From Actinomyces sp. ph3 (GTDB taxonomy: Bacteria; Actinomycetota; Actinomycetes; Actinomycetales; Actinomycetaceae), in the NCBI RefSeq assembly GCF_000308055.1, contig NZ_CAGY01000001.1:620001-684000 (forward strand): a stretch of DNA of 64,000 nucleotides. Reading direction: 5' to 3'. The notes under the pieces are model-generated. The model was given only the letters and a program-made list of their open reading frames with translations, was not told the DNA's origin and did no database searches. Shown piece by piece: positions 26,701 to 34,973 of the stretch (positions within the stretch are counted from its first letter, which is position 1; every line of letters starts with the position of its first letter). A program made the translations under genes and the position numbers.

Positions 26701-27376
26701 AATCAACAACTCCCAATGTTCGTTGATCTGACAGTGAGAAGGCGCGGATCTCATCGACCTCATCCCCCCACAATTCGATACGCAGGGGGTGCGCTTCCTG
26801 AGGTGGGAAAACATCGAGAATGCCACCGCGAACCGAGAACTGTCCGCGCTGCTCAACCATATCGACGCGCGTATAACCCAGGTTTTCAAGCTCCCTGGCA
26901 AGGTTGGGCAGATCGACGATATCCCCGGCTTTGACACGTACGGGGGCGCGGTCCGCGATCCCGTGAATGATGGGCTGCATGAGAGCGCGAACGGGGATGA
27001 CAACGACATTCAGCGCCCCGGCATGTTCGTCTCCCGATTGCGGGTGGATCAGACGACGTAGGACGGCAATTCTTTGCGCCATGGTGTCGACTTGTGGCGA
27101 CAGGCGCTCATGAGGAAGCGTTTCCCATGAGGGAAAAACCTCGACGTCTTCAACCCATGCGCGCAGAGCGCTTGCGGTTTCTTCTGCTTCACGTCCCGTA
27201 GGAACGACGACGTAAATTGTCTTATCCCGGCGTTGAGCCATCGATGCGATCAGAGGAATGCGCGCACCCGCAGGAGCAACAACACATCCTGATTCACCGT
27301 GATCGATGGATTCAAGGACGCGATGAAGCGCCTCATCCTGAGCAAAGACGGGAAGAAGAGCAGAAAACTGTGGCAC
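23744..27376 (-). CDS. mfd: transcription-repair coupling factor
   Basis: 1210 residues. The order is that of Mfd: a UvrB-like N-terminus (APAGARIPLIASMAQ; VEVFPSWETLPHERLSP; YTRVDMVEQRGQFSVRGGILDVFPP), the polymerase-interacting CarD-like domain (GDYIVHDQHGIGRFIEL), and then the RecG-like motor. Motor motifs are TGDVGYGKTEIAVRAAFKA (Walker A), IIDEEQRFGV (DEEQ box), SMSATPIPRTL and QLRGRVGRGRERAYAYFFY. A C-terminal regulatory TRCF domain follows. It removes RNA polymerase stalled at lesions and recruits UvrA. The GTG start directly follows the pth stop, so translation is coupled. Confidence 0.98.
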   Translation of the reverse strand: MPQFSALLPVFAQDEALHRVLESIDHGESGCVVAPAGARIPLIASMAQRRDKTIYVVVPTGREAEETASALRAWVEDVEVFPSWETLPHERLSPQVDTMAQRIAVLRRLIHPQSGDEHAGALNVVVIPVRALMQPIIHGIADRAPVRVKAGDIVDLPNLARELENLGYTRVDMVEQRGQFSVRGGILDVFPPQEAHPLRIELWGDEVDEIRAFSLSDQRTLGVVDSGVWAVACRELLLTPQVRAKARSEMDRLPGAAEILELASQGIAAPGLESLAPILVGGMDSFLDLIPAGGLFVAIDPERIRARGADLVATTEEFLSAAWSQAAGGGAVPLEAGDASFIPLEEIWGAQGRPWWELTALPPAELAEAMAKNSHGLGEEAESDVASGALLKKEAHSVIVSDTLVALGARDVRPYRGDYTRALEDIRTLIRSGWTLILAAEGEGPARRLYSIATDAGIGSRIVQEIDPTQDSSVLDVVAAPRTKGFVAPDLKLAIISESDLSGRVGATTRDMRKMPSRRRKGVDPLSLHSGDYIVHDQHGIGRFIELVSRTVGRGDGQVTRDYLVLEYAPSKRGQPGDRLFIPTDSLDQISKYTGSDQPALTKMGGADWEKTKAKARKAVKEIAQELIRLYAVRQATKGHAFGPDTPWQRELEDSFPYVETPDQLVTIDEVKADMEKPMPMDRLLTGDVGYGKTEIAVRAAFKAIQDGKQVALLVPTTLLVQQHAETFAERYAGFPVTIGTLSRFSTPKEAEKVKEGLASGGVDLVIGTHSLLSGAVAFKDLGLVIIDEEQRFGVEHKETLKALRADVDVLSMSATPIPRTLEMAVSGIREMSILQTPPEERQPVLTFVGAHTDAQVSAAIRRELLRDGQVFYVHNRVDSISSVAAHIQELVPEARIRVAHGKLNEHQLESVIVDFWNHDFDVLVCTTIVETGLDISNANTLIVDRADTFGLSQLHQLRGRVGRGRERAYAYFFYPSDRPLSETAHERLQTIAQNADLGAGLAVAQRDLEIRGAGNLLGGAQSGHIEGVGFDLYVRMVADAVAAFKGQRKEEKKDLRLDVTVDAHIPESYISAERLRLEVYGKIAAVENSEQEKDLRDEITDRYGPIPPQVDLLFEIARLRALLRQIGIDEVATQGKYLRIHPIELKESQALRLKRLYPGCVVKAAVRQLLVPLPMTARVGGVPLTDHALIEWIENLLTKVLNPTVASKR

Positions 27377-27985
27377 TTAGGCTCCCTGACGCGTGTGCAG
27401 GCGCTGCTGCGCCTCACTGAAACTGGTGGTCACAATATCTTCGACAACATCAGCGGCCTGGGCGATGGTGACGGCTAGGTCATCAAGCTCGCTGCCATTC
27501 ATCCGCGCTAAGACGTAGTCAGCAGGATTCATACGTCCCGACGGACGTCCAATCCCGATACGTAGGCGGTTGTAGTCTTTTGTCCCCAGTACCTGGGAGA
27601 TCGACTTCAAGCCGTTGTGCCCACCTTCGCCACCGCCTGTCTTCAAGCGCAATGAGCCAGCCGGAAGGTCCAGATCATCGTGGACAACCAGAAGATGTGA
27701 GGGATCAACATTCATGAACTTTGCAAGGCGACCAATGGGGCCGCCGGAGGTGTTCATGTAGGAATCGCTGGTTGCGACAATAACGCGGGGTCCGGGGATC
27801 CCTCCGGGGAGCATTCCCAGCCGAATATCCGCACAGTGGGTTCCCGAGCGGTGTGAACTGAGCTGCACTCCCGCATTGTGGGCAAGAAGATCGATGAGCA
27901 TATGGCCGACATTGTGACGGGTATTGGCGTACTGCGCGCCAGGGTTACCCAGGCCGACAACCATCCAGGGATCCGTTGAAGTCAT
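27377..27985 (-). CDS. pth: peptidyl-tRNA hydrolase
   Basis: 202 residues. GLGNPGAQYANTRHNVGHMLID holds the catalytic His, and SDSYMNTSGGPIGRLAKF, VVHDDLDLPAGSLRLKTGGGEGGHNGLKSI and LRIGIGRP are the family motifs with the second His and Asp. It recycles peptidyl-tRNA that drops off ribosomes. The stop codon TAA touches the GTG of mfd, an actinobacterial arrangement. Length is normal. Confidence 0.97.
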   Translation of the reverse strand: MTSTDPWMVVGLGNPGAQYANTRHNVGHMLIDLLAHNAGVQLSSHRSGTHCADIRLGMLPGGIPGPRVIVATSDSYMNTSGGPIGRLAKFMNVDPSHLLVVHDDLDLPAGSLRLKTGGGEGGHNGLKSISQVLGTKDYNRLRIGIGRPSGRMNPADYVLARMNGSELDDLAVTIAQAADVVEDIVTTSFSEAQQRLHTRQGA

Positions 27986-27993
27986 AGAACGAT

Positions 27994-28039
27994 TGTGCCA
28001 CCCCCTTCCTGCATCTGCGTCCAGGAAAGAGGTGGCACA
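27994..28039 (-). terminator. imperfect hairpin between galK and pth
   Basis: TGTGCCACC at 27994-28002 pairs with GGTGGCACA at 28031-28039, and TTCCTG pairs with CAGGAA inside. It lies 26 bases after the galK stop, just before the pth start, and lacks a T tail, so it may only attenuate. Confidence 0.45.
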
Positions 28040-28065
28040 CCTCGCTCATGCGTCAATCAGAGGAA

Positions 28066-29310
28066 TCAGAGTTTGCCGGCCGGCTCGGAAGGTACAGCGA
28101 CAATGAATGCCGGGGCATCCAATCCACGTTCGCTATAAGCCTGCGCGACCGCCTGTGCGGTTTCCTCTAGGCGCTCGCGGTCAACAAGCGCAATTGCACT
28201 TCCACCAAAGCCACCACCGGTCATCCGCGCTCCGTAGGCCCCGGCTGCTCGCGCGGCGTCAACGGCAACGTCGAGCTCCAGGCACGACACCTCGTAATCA
28301 TCGCGCAGTGAGTCATGCGAATCATTCATGAGGGCGCCGACAACTTTGAGGCGCTCTCCCTCAAGCGGCCCCTCTTTAAGGAGCTCAATAAGGGCGCGGG
28401 TGCGCGCAATTTCAGAAACAACGTGACGCATACGCTTGATCAAGCGCTCATCACTCAAAGCTTGAGTGGCAGCCTCGAGGTCCTCGACGTCAACAAGCTG
28501 ATCAACGCCCAACTGGCGTGCGGCCTCTTCACAATCGGCACGACGCTGACCATACTGCCCGTCCGCGAGTGAATGAGCAGCACGGGTATCAATGACCAGT
28601 AAAGCAAGCCCTTGCGATTCCAGATCGAAAGGAATGTGCTCAACACTCATATCTCGACAATCCAGTGCCAGCGCGTGTCCGCTTTGGCAACGCAGTGAAG
28701 CAGTCTGGTCCAGGCCGCCGGTGTTCGCGCCTGCGATCTGATTTTCTGCCATGCGAGCACACTCGACAAGTATTGTTCGACCGGCGTCATTGGGCTGGCT
28801 CACGTTTCCAGCCAGACCCAGCCCCTCGGCCTCGTCGATCGCAACAGCCATCGCGCACTCAAGCGCAGCCGAGGATGAAAGCCCGCCACCGCGGGGCACG
28901 CACGAGTAGAGCGCGGCGTCGAAACCATGAAGCGGACCGTACCCCGATTTCTCAAGGGCCCAGGCAACGCCAGAAAGATACGCGGCCCAGCCGCTTACTT
29001 CGCCCTCGCAGCCGCGCGGAGCAATGCGGTCTAGGTCCAACTCATCGACGGCCTCGCGAGTCTGGGGCGAGACCAAGCGCAACAAACGGTCTTCGCGGGG
29101 GGCATAGGCAATGAATGCCCGATGCGGCAGCGCGATTGGCAAGCAGGGACCACCGTTGTAGTCGACGTGCTCACCAATGACGTTGACACGCCCAGGGGCA
29201 GACCAGACATCTTGGGGCTGGTAGCCAAAAGTTTCTTCAAAGAGCTGAGCAGCTAGTTTGCGTCCTTCTTCGGCGCTTAAAGCCGCTGACCATGACAGTT
29301 CCACGTGCAC
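28066..29310 (-). CDS. galK: galactokinase
   Basis: 414 residues. GHMP-kinase motifs are in order: VWSAPGRVNVIGEHVDYNGGPCLPIAL (galactose signature, about residues 37-62), PRGGGLSSSAALECAMAVAI (ATP loop) and GAYGARMTGGGFGGSAIALV near the C-terminus. The catalytic Asp lies in ANTGGLDQTASL. It phosphorylates galactose for the Leloir pathway; no galT or galE is adjacent in this window. The start is a GTG with no strong ribosome site. It stands upstream of pth and mfd in the same direction. Confidence 0.95.
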   Translation of the reverse strand: MHVELSWSAALSAEEGRKLAAQLFEETFGYQPQDVWSAPGRVNVIGEHVDYNGGPCLPIALPHRAFIAYAPREDRLLRLVSPQTREAVDELDLDRIAPRGCEGEVSGWAAYLSGVAWALEKSGYGPLHGFDAALYSCVPRGGGLSSSAALECAMAVAIDEAEGLGLAGNVSQPNDAGRTILVECARMAENQIAGANTGGLDQTASLRCQSGHALALDCRDMSVEHIPFDLESQGLALLVIDTRAAHSLADGQYGQRRADCEEAARQLGVDQLVDVEDLEAATQALSDERLIKRMRHVVSEIARTRALIELLKEGPLEGERLKVVGALMNDSHDSLRDDYEVSCLELDVAVDAARAAGAYGARMTGGGFGGSAIALVDRERLEETAQAVAQAYSERGLDAPAFIVAVPSEPAGKL

Positions 29311-29462
29311 ACTTCCTTGGGTGTTTCAAACTCGTACACTACCGACAAGCCTAGCCTATTCAGGCAGTTCTCTACGCAACGATCTTTGCCAGCTCAATGT
29401 GCTTCGGACCCCTACGTCCATGTACCATGAGCAGGTTCCTATTCCCCATTTCAGGTAGTTCA

Positions 29463-30005
29463 ATGTATCTTCCACAGCGCTTACCGGGCCAAGAATGGCT
29501 GGGCGTTGTTATTGCCCTGCCTGAACCATGGGTAAGCGTTCTTACCGATATCCGCGTAAGCCTTGGGGATGATCAGGGTACGAAAGTGCCCGCGCACATC
29601 ACGATTCTTCCGCCAACAGCGGTGGATATGGAACGTCGCGAGGAAGTGATCGAACACCTTCGCGGCGTCGCTCAGCGTTACACGCCTTTCCGCGTCACCC
29701 TGGGAGACACCGGCACTTTCCGTCCCGTTTCTCCCGTGGTTTACCTTTCCCTTGCCGAGGGCGAGCGCGAGTGCACGATGTTGGCCGAAGATATTCGCTC
29801 GGGTCCCTTGGATGCACCCGCACGCTTCCCCTATCACGCTCACGTGACCCTGGCGCAGGGTGTCTCCGACGCGCTCCTTGATCGCGCAATGAGTTTGGGC
29901 CCCTGCGACGAGGCCTCGTGGATGGTTCCCGGATTCCGCTTAGATCGCGTGGATGAGAACGGCGTTTACTCCTCCATGGCCCTCTTTGATTTCGAGAGCG
30001 CCTGA
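29463..30005 (+). CDS. 2H phosphoesterase (2'-5' RNA ligase family)
   Basis: 180 residues from the ATG at 29463; two upstream in-frame ATGs lack support. The two H-x-T motifs that define the family are HITILPP (about residue 46) and HVTLAQG (about residue 126), spaced as in LigT-like proteins. Members hydrolyse or ligate 2',5' or cyclic phosphodiester bonds in RNA or nucleotides; the substrate here is unknown. It faces exonuclease III, the two stops being only five bases apart, so the genes converge without a terminator between them. Confidence 0.85.
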   Translation: MYLPQRLPGQEWLGVVIALPEPWVSVLTDIRVSLGDDQGTKVPAHITILPPTAVDMERREEVIEHLRGVAQRYTPFRVTLGDTGTFRPVSPVVYLSLAEGERECTMLAEDIRSGPLDAPARFPYHAHVTLAQGVSDALLDRAMSLGPCDEASWMVPGFRLDRVDENGVYSSMALFDFESA

Positions 30006-30009
30006 GTTC

Positions 30010-30840
30010 TTAGAGTTCGTAGCTCACCGAAAGTGGGGCGTGGTCGCTCCAGCGTTCCTCGTACGAGGCCGCACGGCCGATTGAGAAAGACTGAGCCTTT
30101 GCAGCCAGTGCGGGTGTTGCGAACTGGTAATCGATGCGCCAACCGGTGTCATTGGTAAATGCCTGACCGCGCTGGGACCACCAGGTGTAGGGTCCCTGAA
30201 CATCTCCAGCAAGGTCGCGCATGACGTCGTGCCACCCCGCGTCAAGCCACTGATCAAGGAATGCAATTTCCTCATCGAGTACGCCCGCACGCTTATTGTG
30301 GTTTGACGTCCAATTCTTAATATCGGACCTGGTGCGAACGATATTGAAATCTCCAGCCACAACGGTTCCCAAGACGTCCGGAGAACCCGCTTCGGCCTCG
30401 GAAAGAAGCTCTCCCATGCGCTGACCAATGCGCGGAAGGTGAGCCATCTTCGCGTCCTGCTTGGGGGTGTCTTTTTCGCCCGAGTGGAAGTAGGCCGAAA
30501 CAACGCGGACGCGCCCCGCCTTGGTTTCAACCACTGCTTCTAGCCAGCGTCCCGAATCGACATCGGTTTCCTGATCATCAAGAAAAAGGCGCGGTTCTCC
30601 ACTGATATGAGCGCTATCCTTGCGTACTGCGACTGCAACGCCAGCGCGTCCCTTAATTCGGCAGGGAAGAATGATGCTTTCCCACGAATCACCCAGCAGT
30701 TCGGTGGCGATCTCTTCATCTGCACGGACTTCTTGGAGAAGAAGAACATCACAGGGGTTGGCGTCGAGCCACTCCATCATGCCCTTGCGGTGTGCGGCGC
30801 GGATTCCGTTGACATTAACGCTGGTAACAGTGAAAGCCAT
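30010..30840 (-). CDS. xth: exodeoxyribonuclease III
   Basis: 276 residues. Endonuclease/exonuclease/phosphatase fold motifs are TSVNVNGIRAAHRKGMMEWL (Asn metal ligand), DVLLLQEVRADEE (Glu), VSAYFHSGEKD, VVAGDFNIVRTRSDIKNW (Asp, Asn), TWWSQRGQAFTNDTGWRIDYQFAT and the terminal RWSDHAPLSVSY (Asp, His). It removes 3' blocks and cleaves abasic sites in base excision repair. Length is normal. It ends almost against the convergent 2H phosphoesterase gene. Confidence 0.95.
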   Translation of the reverse strand: MAFTVTSVNVNGIRAAHRKGMMEWLDANPCDVLLLQEVRADEEIATELLGDSWESIILPCRIKGRAGVAVAVRKDSAHISGEPRLFLDDQETDVDSGRWLEAVVETKAGRVRVVSAYFHSGEKDTPKQDAKMAHLPRIGQRMGELLSEAEAGSPDVLGTVVAGDFNIVRTRSDIKNWTSNHNKRAGVLDEEIAFLDQWLDAGWHDVMRDLAGDVQGPYTWWSQRGQAFTNDTGWRIDYQFATPALAAKAQSFSIGRAASYEERWSDHAPLSVSYEL

Positions 30841-30980
30841 GGGCTTCAGTGTACTTGCTTACGAATCAGCAGGCTGAGAGAGCAATCTTTGCCTTCAGTG
30901 AAATCGCACTCTATCAACTGCAGACCCAGCTATTTACGAACTAGCGTTATGGGCACAGATCCTTCTACCCAAGGAGAGTC

Positions 30981-32021
30981 ATGCGCGCTGTAGTCATGCA
31001 CGAACCCGGCAACGTCACCGTCGAAGACATGCCGATGCCATCCATCCTGGAACCCACTGACGCCATCATCAAGCTGGCGGCCACGTGCATCTGCGGCTCG
31101 GACCTGTGGCCTTACCGCGGTGCTCAGCCCGTCCACGAACGGCGCATGGGCCACGAGTACGTCGGCACGGTCACAGAGGTTGGCTCCGCCGTCACAACCG
31201 TCAAGCCCGGCGACTTCGTCGTCGGTTCCTTCTGCATTTCCTGCGGTGAGTGCGAAATCTGCCGCGCCGGATACCCCTCGCGCTGCGCGACCGCCGCCGC
31301 CCAAGGAGATCCTTTCGTCGGCACGCGCGCGGGCGGCACCCAGGCCGAGTACGCTCGCGTGGCCCTCGCGGACGGCACCCTGGTAAAGACGCCCGCAGCC
31401 CCCACACCCGAGCAGCTTCCCTCGCTCCTAGCTGCTTCCGACGTCCTCGGCACCGGCTGGTTTGCCGCCGACGAGGCCGGGGCCGCCCCCGGGAAGACCA
31501 TTGTTGTCGTGGGCGACGGTGCCGTGGGCTTGGGTGCGATCATCGCTGCCAAACAGCTGGGCGCGTCCCGTATCATCGCGATGTCGCGCCATGCGGATCG
31601 TCAGGCACTGGCCCGCACATTTGGCGCAACCGACATTGTCGAAGAGCGCGGTGAAGAGGGCATCGCACGCATCAAGGAAATGACCGACGGCCTGGGCGCT
31701 GACGGCGTCGTCGAGGCGGTGGGCAACGAAGCATCCTTCGACCAAGCTCTGGGCTGCGTGCGCCCCGGTGGCCACCTGTCATTCGTGGGCGTTCCCCACG
31801 GCGTCTCCCTAGACATGAGTCGCATGTTTAGTGCGGAGGTGCACATGTTCGGCGGTCCCGCTGCCGTGCGCAAGTACCTGCCGACCATGATTGATCTGAT
31901 CTACCGCGGTGAGATCAACCCGGGTGCCGTCTTCGACTTAGTCCTGCCGCTTGAGCAAGCCGCCGAAGGTTATTCCGCAATGGACGAGCGCCGCGCAACA
32001 AAGGTGATGTTGACACTCTAA
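30981..32021 (+). CDS. zinc-dependent alcohol dehydrogenase family protein
   Basis: 346 residues. Medium-chain dehydrogenase features: ATCICGSDLWPYRG (catalytic zinc Cys), MGHEYVGTVTEVG (His-Glu), the structural zinc site CISCGECEICRAGYPSRC with four Cys, and the Rossmann fold VVVGDGAVGLGAIIAAKQLGA followed by SRHADRQ. The Arg after the second beta strand suggests NADP preference. The substrate (short alcohol, sorbitol-like polyol or threonine) is not clear. An AAGGAG site lies seven bases before the ATG. A strong terminator follows, so it is monocistronic. Confidence 0.9.
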   Translation: MRAVVMHEPGNVTVEDMPMPSILEPTDAIIKLAATCICGSDLWPYRGAQPVHERRMGHEYVGTVTEVGSAVTTVKPGDFVVGSFCISCGECEICRAGYPSRCATAAAQGDPFVGTRAGGTQAEYARVALADGTLVKTPAAPTPEQLPSLLAASDVLGTGWFAADEAGAAPGKTIVVVGDGAVGLGAIIAAKQLGASRIIAMSRHADRQALARTFGATDIVEERGEEGIARIKEMTDGLGADGVVEAVGNEASFDQALGCVRPGGHLSFVGVPHGVSLDMSRMFSAEVHMFGGPAAVRKYLPTMIDLIYRGEINPGAVFDLVLPLEQAAEGYSAMDERRATKVMLTL

Positions 32022-32042
32022 TCACCAGCTCCGTCAACTCTC

Positions 32043-32073
32043 AGCGCCCTGTCTTCAGTCAAGACAGGGCGCT
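32043..32073 (+). terminator. terminator of the alcohol dehydrogenase gene
   Basis: AGCGCCCTGTCTT and its complement around CAGTC, starting 21 bases after the stop. It ends 11 bases before the start of the next gene, so that gene has its promoter within or after the hairpin or depends on readthrough. Confidence 0.8.
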
Positions 32074-32084
32074 ATGCTTGCCTC

Positions 32085-33122
32085 ATGCGTTCTTCACTCA
32101 CTCCTTCTCCCCAAGACGAACATCTGGCGGCTCCGTGTGTACCCGGGGTGAAGGAAGATCCCTGTGCAGAGTCACTGAACACCATTGACGGACGCACTGA
32201 ATCCACAACGCATTCCCACGGTCACGATCATTCGCACGGACATGCTGCCTCTCGAAAGAGGCTTGCGATTGCGCTGGCAATTACAGGGACGATTTTCATC
32301 GCAGAACTTGTTGCCGCTTTCTTCACATCTTCTTTGTCTCTTGCGGCCGATGCCGGACACATGGCGGTTGATTCTGCCGGGCTCGTCATCGCTTTTATCG
32401 CGACAACGCTTGCTTTGCGTCCCCGCGATAACCGGCGGACATGGGGATGGGCACGATCGGAAGTTCTTGCCGCAGCCTTCCAAGCTGGCATGTTGGTCAT
32501 CATCAGTCTTTTGGTTGCGGTTGAAGGCATTCAGCGCTTGCTCTCCCCCGTTGAGGTCCATGCAACACCCATGCTGTGGGTTGGAATTTTAGGTTTGGTG
32601 GCGAACGCGCTCTCACTCTTGGTCCTGATCGGTGGACGCCACGCTTCGCTCAATATGCGCGCTGCCATTCTTGAAGTGGCCAATGATGCCTTGGGGTCCC
32701 TGGCGGTCATCATTGCTGCAATCGTTGAATTGATCGGCGGATGGAATCGCGCAGATGCCGTGGCCTCGATCTTCATCGCACTGCTTATGGCTCCGCGAGC
32801 CTGCATGCTACTACTTCGCACTCTGCGAATTTTGATGGAGGAAGTGCCCGAGGAAATCGATCTTGCACAGGTCCGCCAGCACATGCTCTCGATTCCCTTG
32901 GTCGAGGAGGTCCATGACCTTCACGTGAGCTCAGTGGCTTCGAACCTCATCACCGTCACCGCACATATTGAGGTTGCCGAGGCCGTCACCGCCAGCCAAC
33001 GAGACCAGATCATTCACTCACTGAACGAATGCGCGATGCACCATTTCCCCGTTGAAATCGCGCACTCAACCTTCCAGGTCGAATCAATCTCTCACGCACA
33101 ACACGAGCATCTTCAGCACTAA
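32085..33122 (+). CDS. cation diffusion facilitator metal exporter
   Basis: 345 residues. A cytoplasmic N-terminus of about 58 residues ends in a histidine-rich metal lure (HSHGHDHSHGHAASRKR). Six helices follow with the zinc site LAADAGHMAVDSAG in helix 2. The helix 5 counterpart is AAILEVANDALGSLAVI, where Glu stands where many zinc exporters have His, so specificity may differ. The C-terminal domain (VRQHMLSIPLVEEVHDLHVSSVASNLITVTAHIEV) is the ferredoxin-like dimer domain, and another His cluster (HAQHEHLQH) closes the protein. It is likely a Zn2+ or related divalent exporter driven by protons. Confidence 0.9.
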   Translation: MRSSLTPSPQDEHLAAPCVPGVKEDPCAESLNTIDGRTESTTHSHGHDHSHGHAASRKRLAIALAITGTIFIAELVAAFFTSSLSLAADAGHMAVDSAGLVIAFIATTLALRPRDNRRTWGWARSEVLAAAFQAGMLVIISLLVAVEGIQRLLSPVEVHATPMLWVGILGLVANALSLLVLIGGRHASLNMRAAILEVANDALGSLAVIIAAIVELIGGWNRADAVASIFIALLMAPRACMLLLRTLRILMEEVPEEIDLAQVRQHMLSIPLVEEVHDLHVSSVASNLITVTAHIEVAEAVTASQRDQIIHSLNECAMHHFPVEIAHSTFQVESISHAQHEHLQH

Positions 33123-33263
33123 AACCTTTTCGGCTCTACGCCCTCCACTTCTCCCAAGCTGCTCAGGGACAGACACCCACACGGCACTGTGCGCGCATAA
33201 GCGAGGGCCGCAGCCACTGCCTCGGCAATGACCACGGCCCCCAGACGCGAACTTAGTTCAATG

Positions 33264-34931
33264 TCAGCGGTTCGCGCGGTAGAACTCGATGAGCGAACGA
33301 GTTGAGGAATCCTGTTGGTCCAAGACCGCCTGATCGCCCTCGATCGCGGGAAGAATCTGCTTGGCCAAAACCTTGCCCAGCTCAACGCCCCACTGATCGA
33401 AGGAATCCAGTCCCCAGACCGCACCCTCGACGAAAGTGATGTGCTCATAGAGCGCAATGAGCTGTCCCAAAACCGAAGGGGTCAGCGCGGGCGCCATAAT
33501 CGAGGTCGTGGGACGGTTGCCTGTGAAGACACGGGCAGAAACCAGTTCTTCTGCAGTGCCTTCAGCGCGAACCTCTTCTGCGGTCTTACCGAAAGCCAAG
33601 GCCTTGGTCTGAGCGAAGAAGTTCGACAAGAACAGCTCGTGCATATCGGCATCAGCGTCGCGAATCGGCCACGAAGGCTGAGCGAAGGCAATGAAATCTG
33701 CGGGAACCATGCGGGTTCCTTGATGAATCAGCTGGTAGAAAGCATGCTGACCATTCGTTCCGGGCTCACCCCAGAAGACCTCGCCGGTGTCATAGAAGAC
33801 CGGGCTTCCATCGCGACGCACGGACTTGCCATTCGACTCCATGGTGAGCTGCTGCAGGTATGCGGGGAAACGGTGCAAGTACTGCGAGTACGGGAGCACT
33901 GCATGGGTGTCCGCACCCAAGAAGTTTGAATACCAAACGTTGAGCAAGCCCATGATAAGCGGAACATTATCCTTGGGCGCTGCCGAAGCAAAATGCTGAT
34001 CGATCGTGCGCATGCCTCCAAGGAATTCCTCGAAGTGCTCAGGACCGATCGCGATCGCCAGGGAGGTTCCAATTGCAGAATCTACCGAGTAACGGCCGCC
34101 AACCCAGTTCCAGAAACCGAAGGCGTTTGCCGGATCGATACCGAATTCTGCGACCTTGTCCAGCGCGGTCGAGACAGCAACGAAATGCTTGGAAATTGCT
34201 TCCTTTTCTTGTTCGGGGTCATCGCCGATGACACCCTTTTCACGCAGCGACTTCAAGAACCAGTCACGAACCGCATGGGCGTTGGTGATGGTCTCCAAAG
34301 TGGTGAAGGTCTTCGAGGCTACGATCACCAGAGTGGTTTCGGGATCCAGATCCTTGGTGGTCTCTCCCACGTCGGTCGGGTCGATATTGGAAATGAAACG
34401 GCATTCCAATCCCTCTTGGACGTAGGGCTTCAAGGCTTCGTATGCCATGACGGGACCCAGATCAGAGCCGCCAATACCCACGTTGACAACGGTTGCGACA
34501 CGCTTACCGGTGACGCCGAGCCATTCTCCGCTGCGCACACGGTTGGCGAAGGAGTAGACGCGATCTAGAACCTCGCGAACATCTGCAACGACATTGCGTC
34601 CGTCAACGATCAGTTCCTCACCGGGAGCGCGACGCAGCGCGGTGTGGAGGACCGAACGGTTCTCAGTGACATTGATGCGGTCACCACGAAGCATGGCATC
34701 ACGAAGAGGAAAGACCTCGGTCTGATCTGCCAGTTCAAGAAGCTGATTGAGAGTCTCTTCGTTAATCAGATTCTTGGACAGATCGATGTACAGGTCCCCG
34801 ACTTTCTTCGTCCACTTCTGGGCGCGCTCTGGGTCTTGCTGGAACCAGCTACGCAGATCGGGGTTGAACACTTCTGCATGCTCATCCAGTGCTGCCCAAG
34901 CGGGGGTTGTCGTCGGGTCAATTGCGCTCAT
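33264..34931 (-). CDS. pgi: glucose-6-phosphate isomerase
   Basis: 555 residues, the long eubacterial/eukaryotic-type PGI. Motifs are [15 protein letters not shown], the sugar-phosphate loop [17 protein letters not shown], the catalytic region [23 protein letters not shown], the His-bearing [22 protein letters not shown], and [16 protein letters not shown] near the C-terminus. It interconverts glucose 6-phosphate and fructose 6-phosphate. It starts 42 bases after the pfk stop, so pfk and pgi are probably co-transcribed as a glycolytic unit in the reverse strand. Confidence 0.97.
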   Translation of the reverse strand: MSAIDPTTTPAWAALDEHAEVFNPDLRSWFQQDPERAQKWTKKVGDLYIDLSKNLINEETLNQLLELADQTEVFPLRDAMLRGDRINVTENRSVLHTALRRAPGEELIVDGRNVVADVREVLDRVYSFANRVRSGEWLGVTGKRVATVVNVGIGGSDLGPVMAYEALKPYVQEGLECRFISNIDPTDVGETTKDLDPETTLVIVASKTFTTLETITNAHAVRDWFLKSLREKGVIGDDPEQEKEAISKHFVAVSTALDKVAEFGIDPANAFGFWNWVGGRYSVDSAIGTSLAIAIGPEHFEEFLGGMRTIDQHFASAAPKDNVPLIMGLLNVWYSNFLGADTHAVLPYSQYLHRFPAYLQQLTMESNGKSVRRDGSPVFYDTGEVFWGEPGTNGQHAFYQLIHQGTRMVPADFIAFAQPSWPIRDADADMHELFLSNFFAQTKALAFGKTAEEVRAEGTAEELVSARVFTGNRPTTSIMAPALTPSVLGQLIALYEHITFVEGAVWGLDSFDQWGVELGKVLAKQILPAIEGDQAVLDQQDSSTRSLIEFYRANR

Positions 34932-34973
34932 CGTGCTTTCTCCTGATGATCGACGGTCACGGGAATTTCCCGC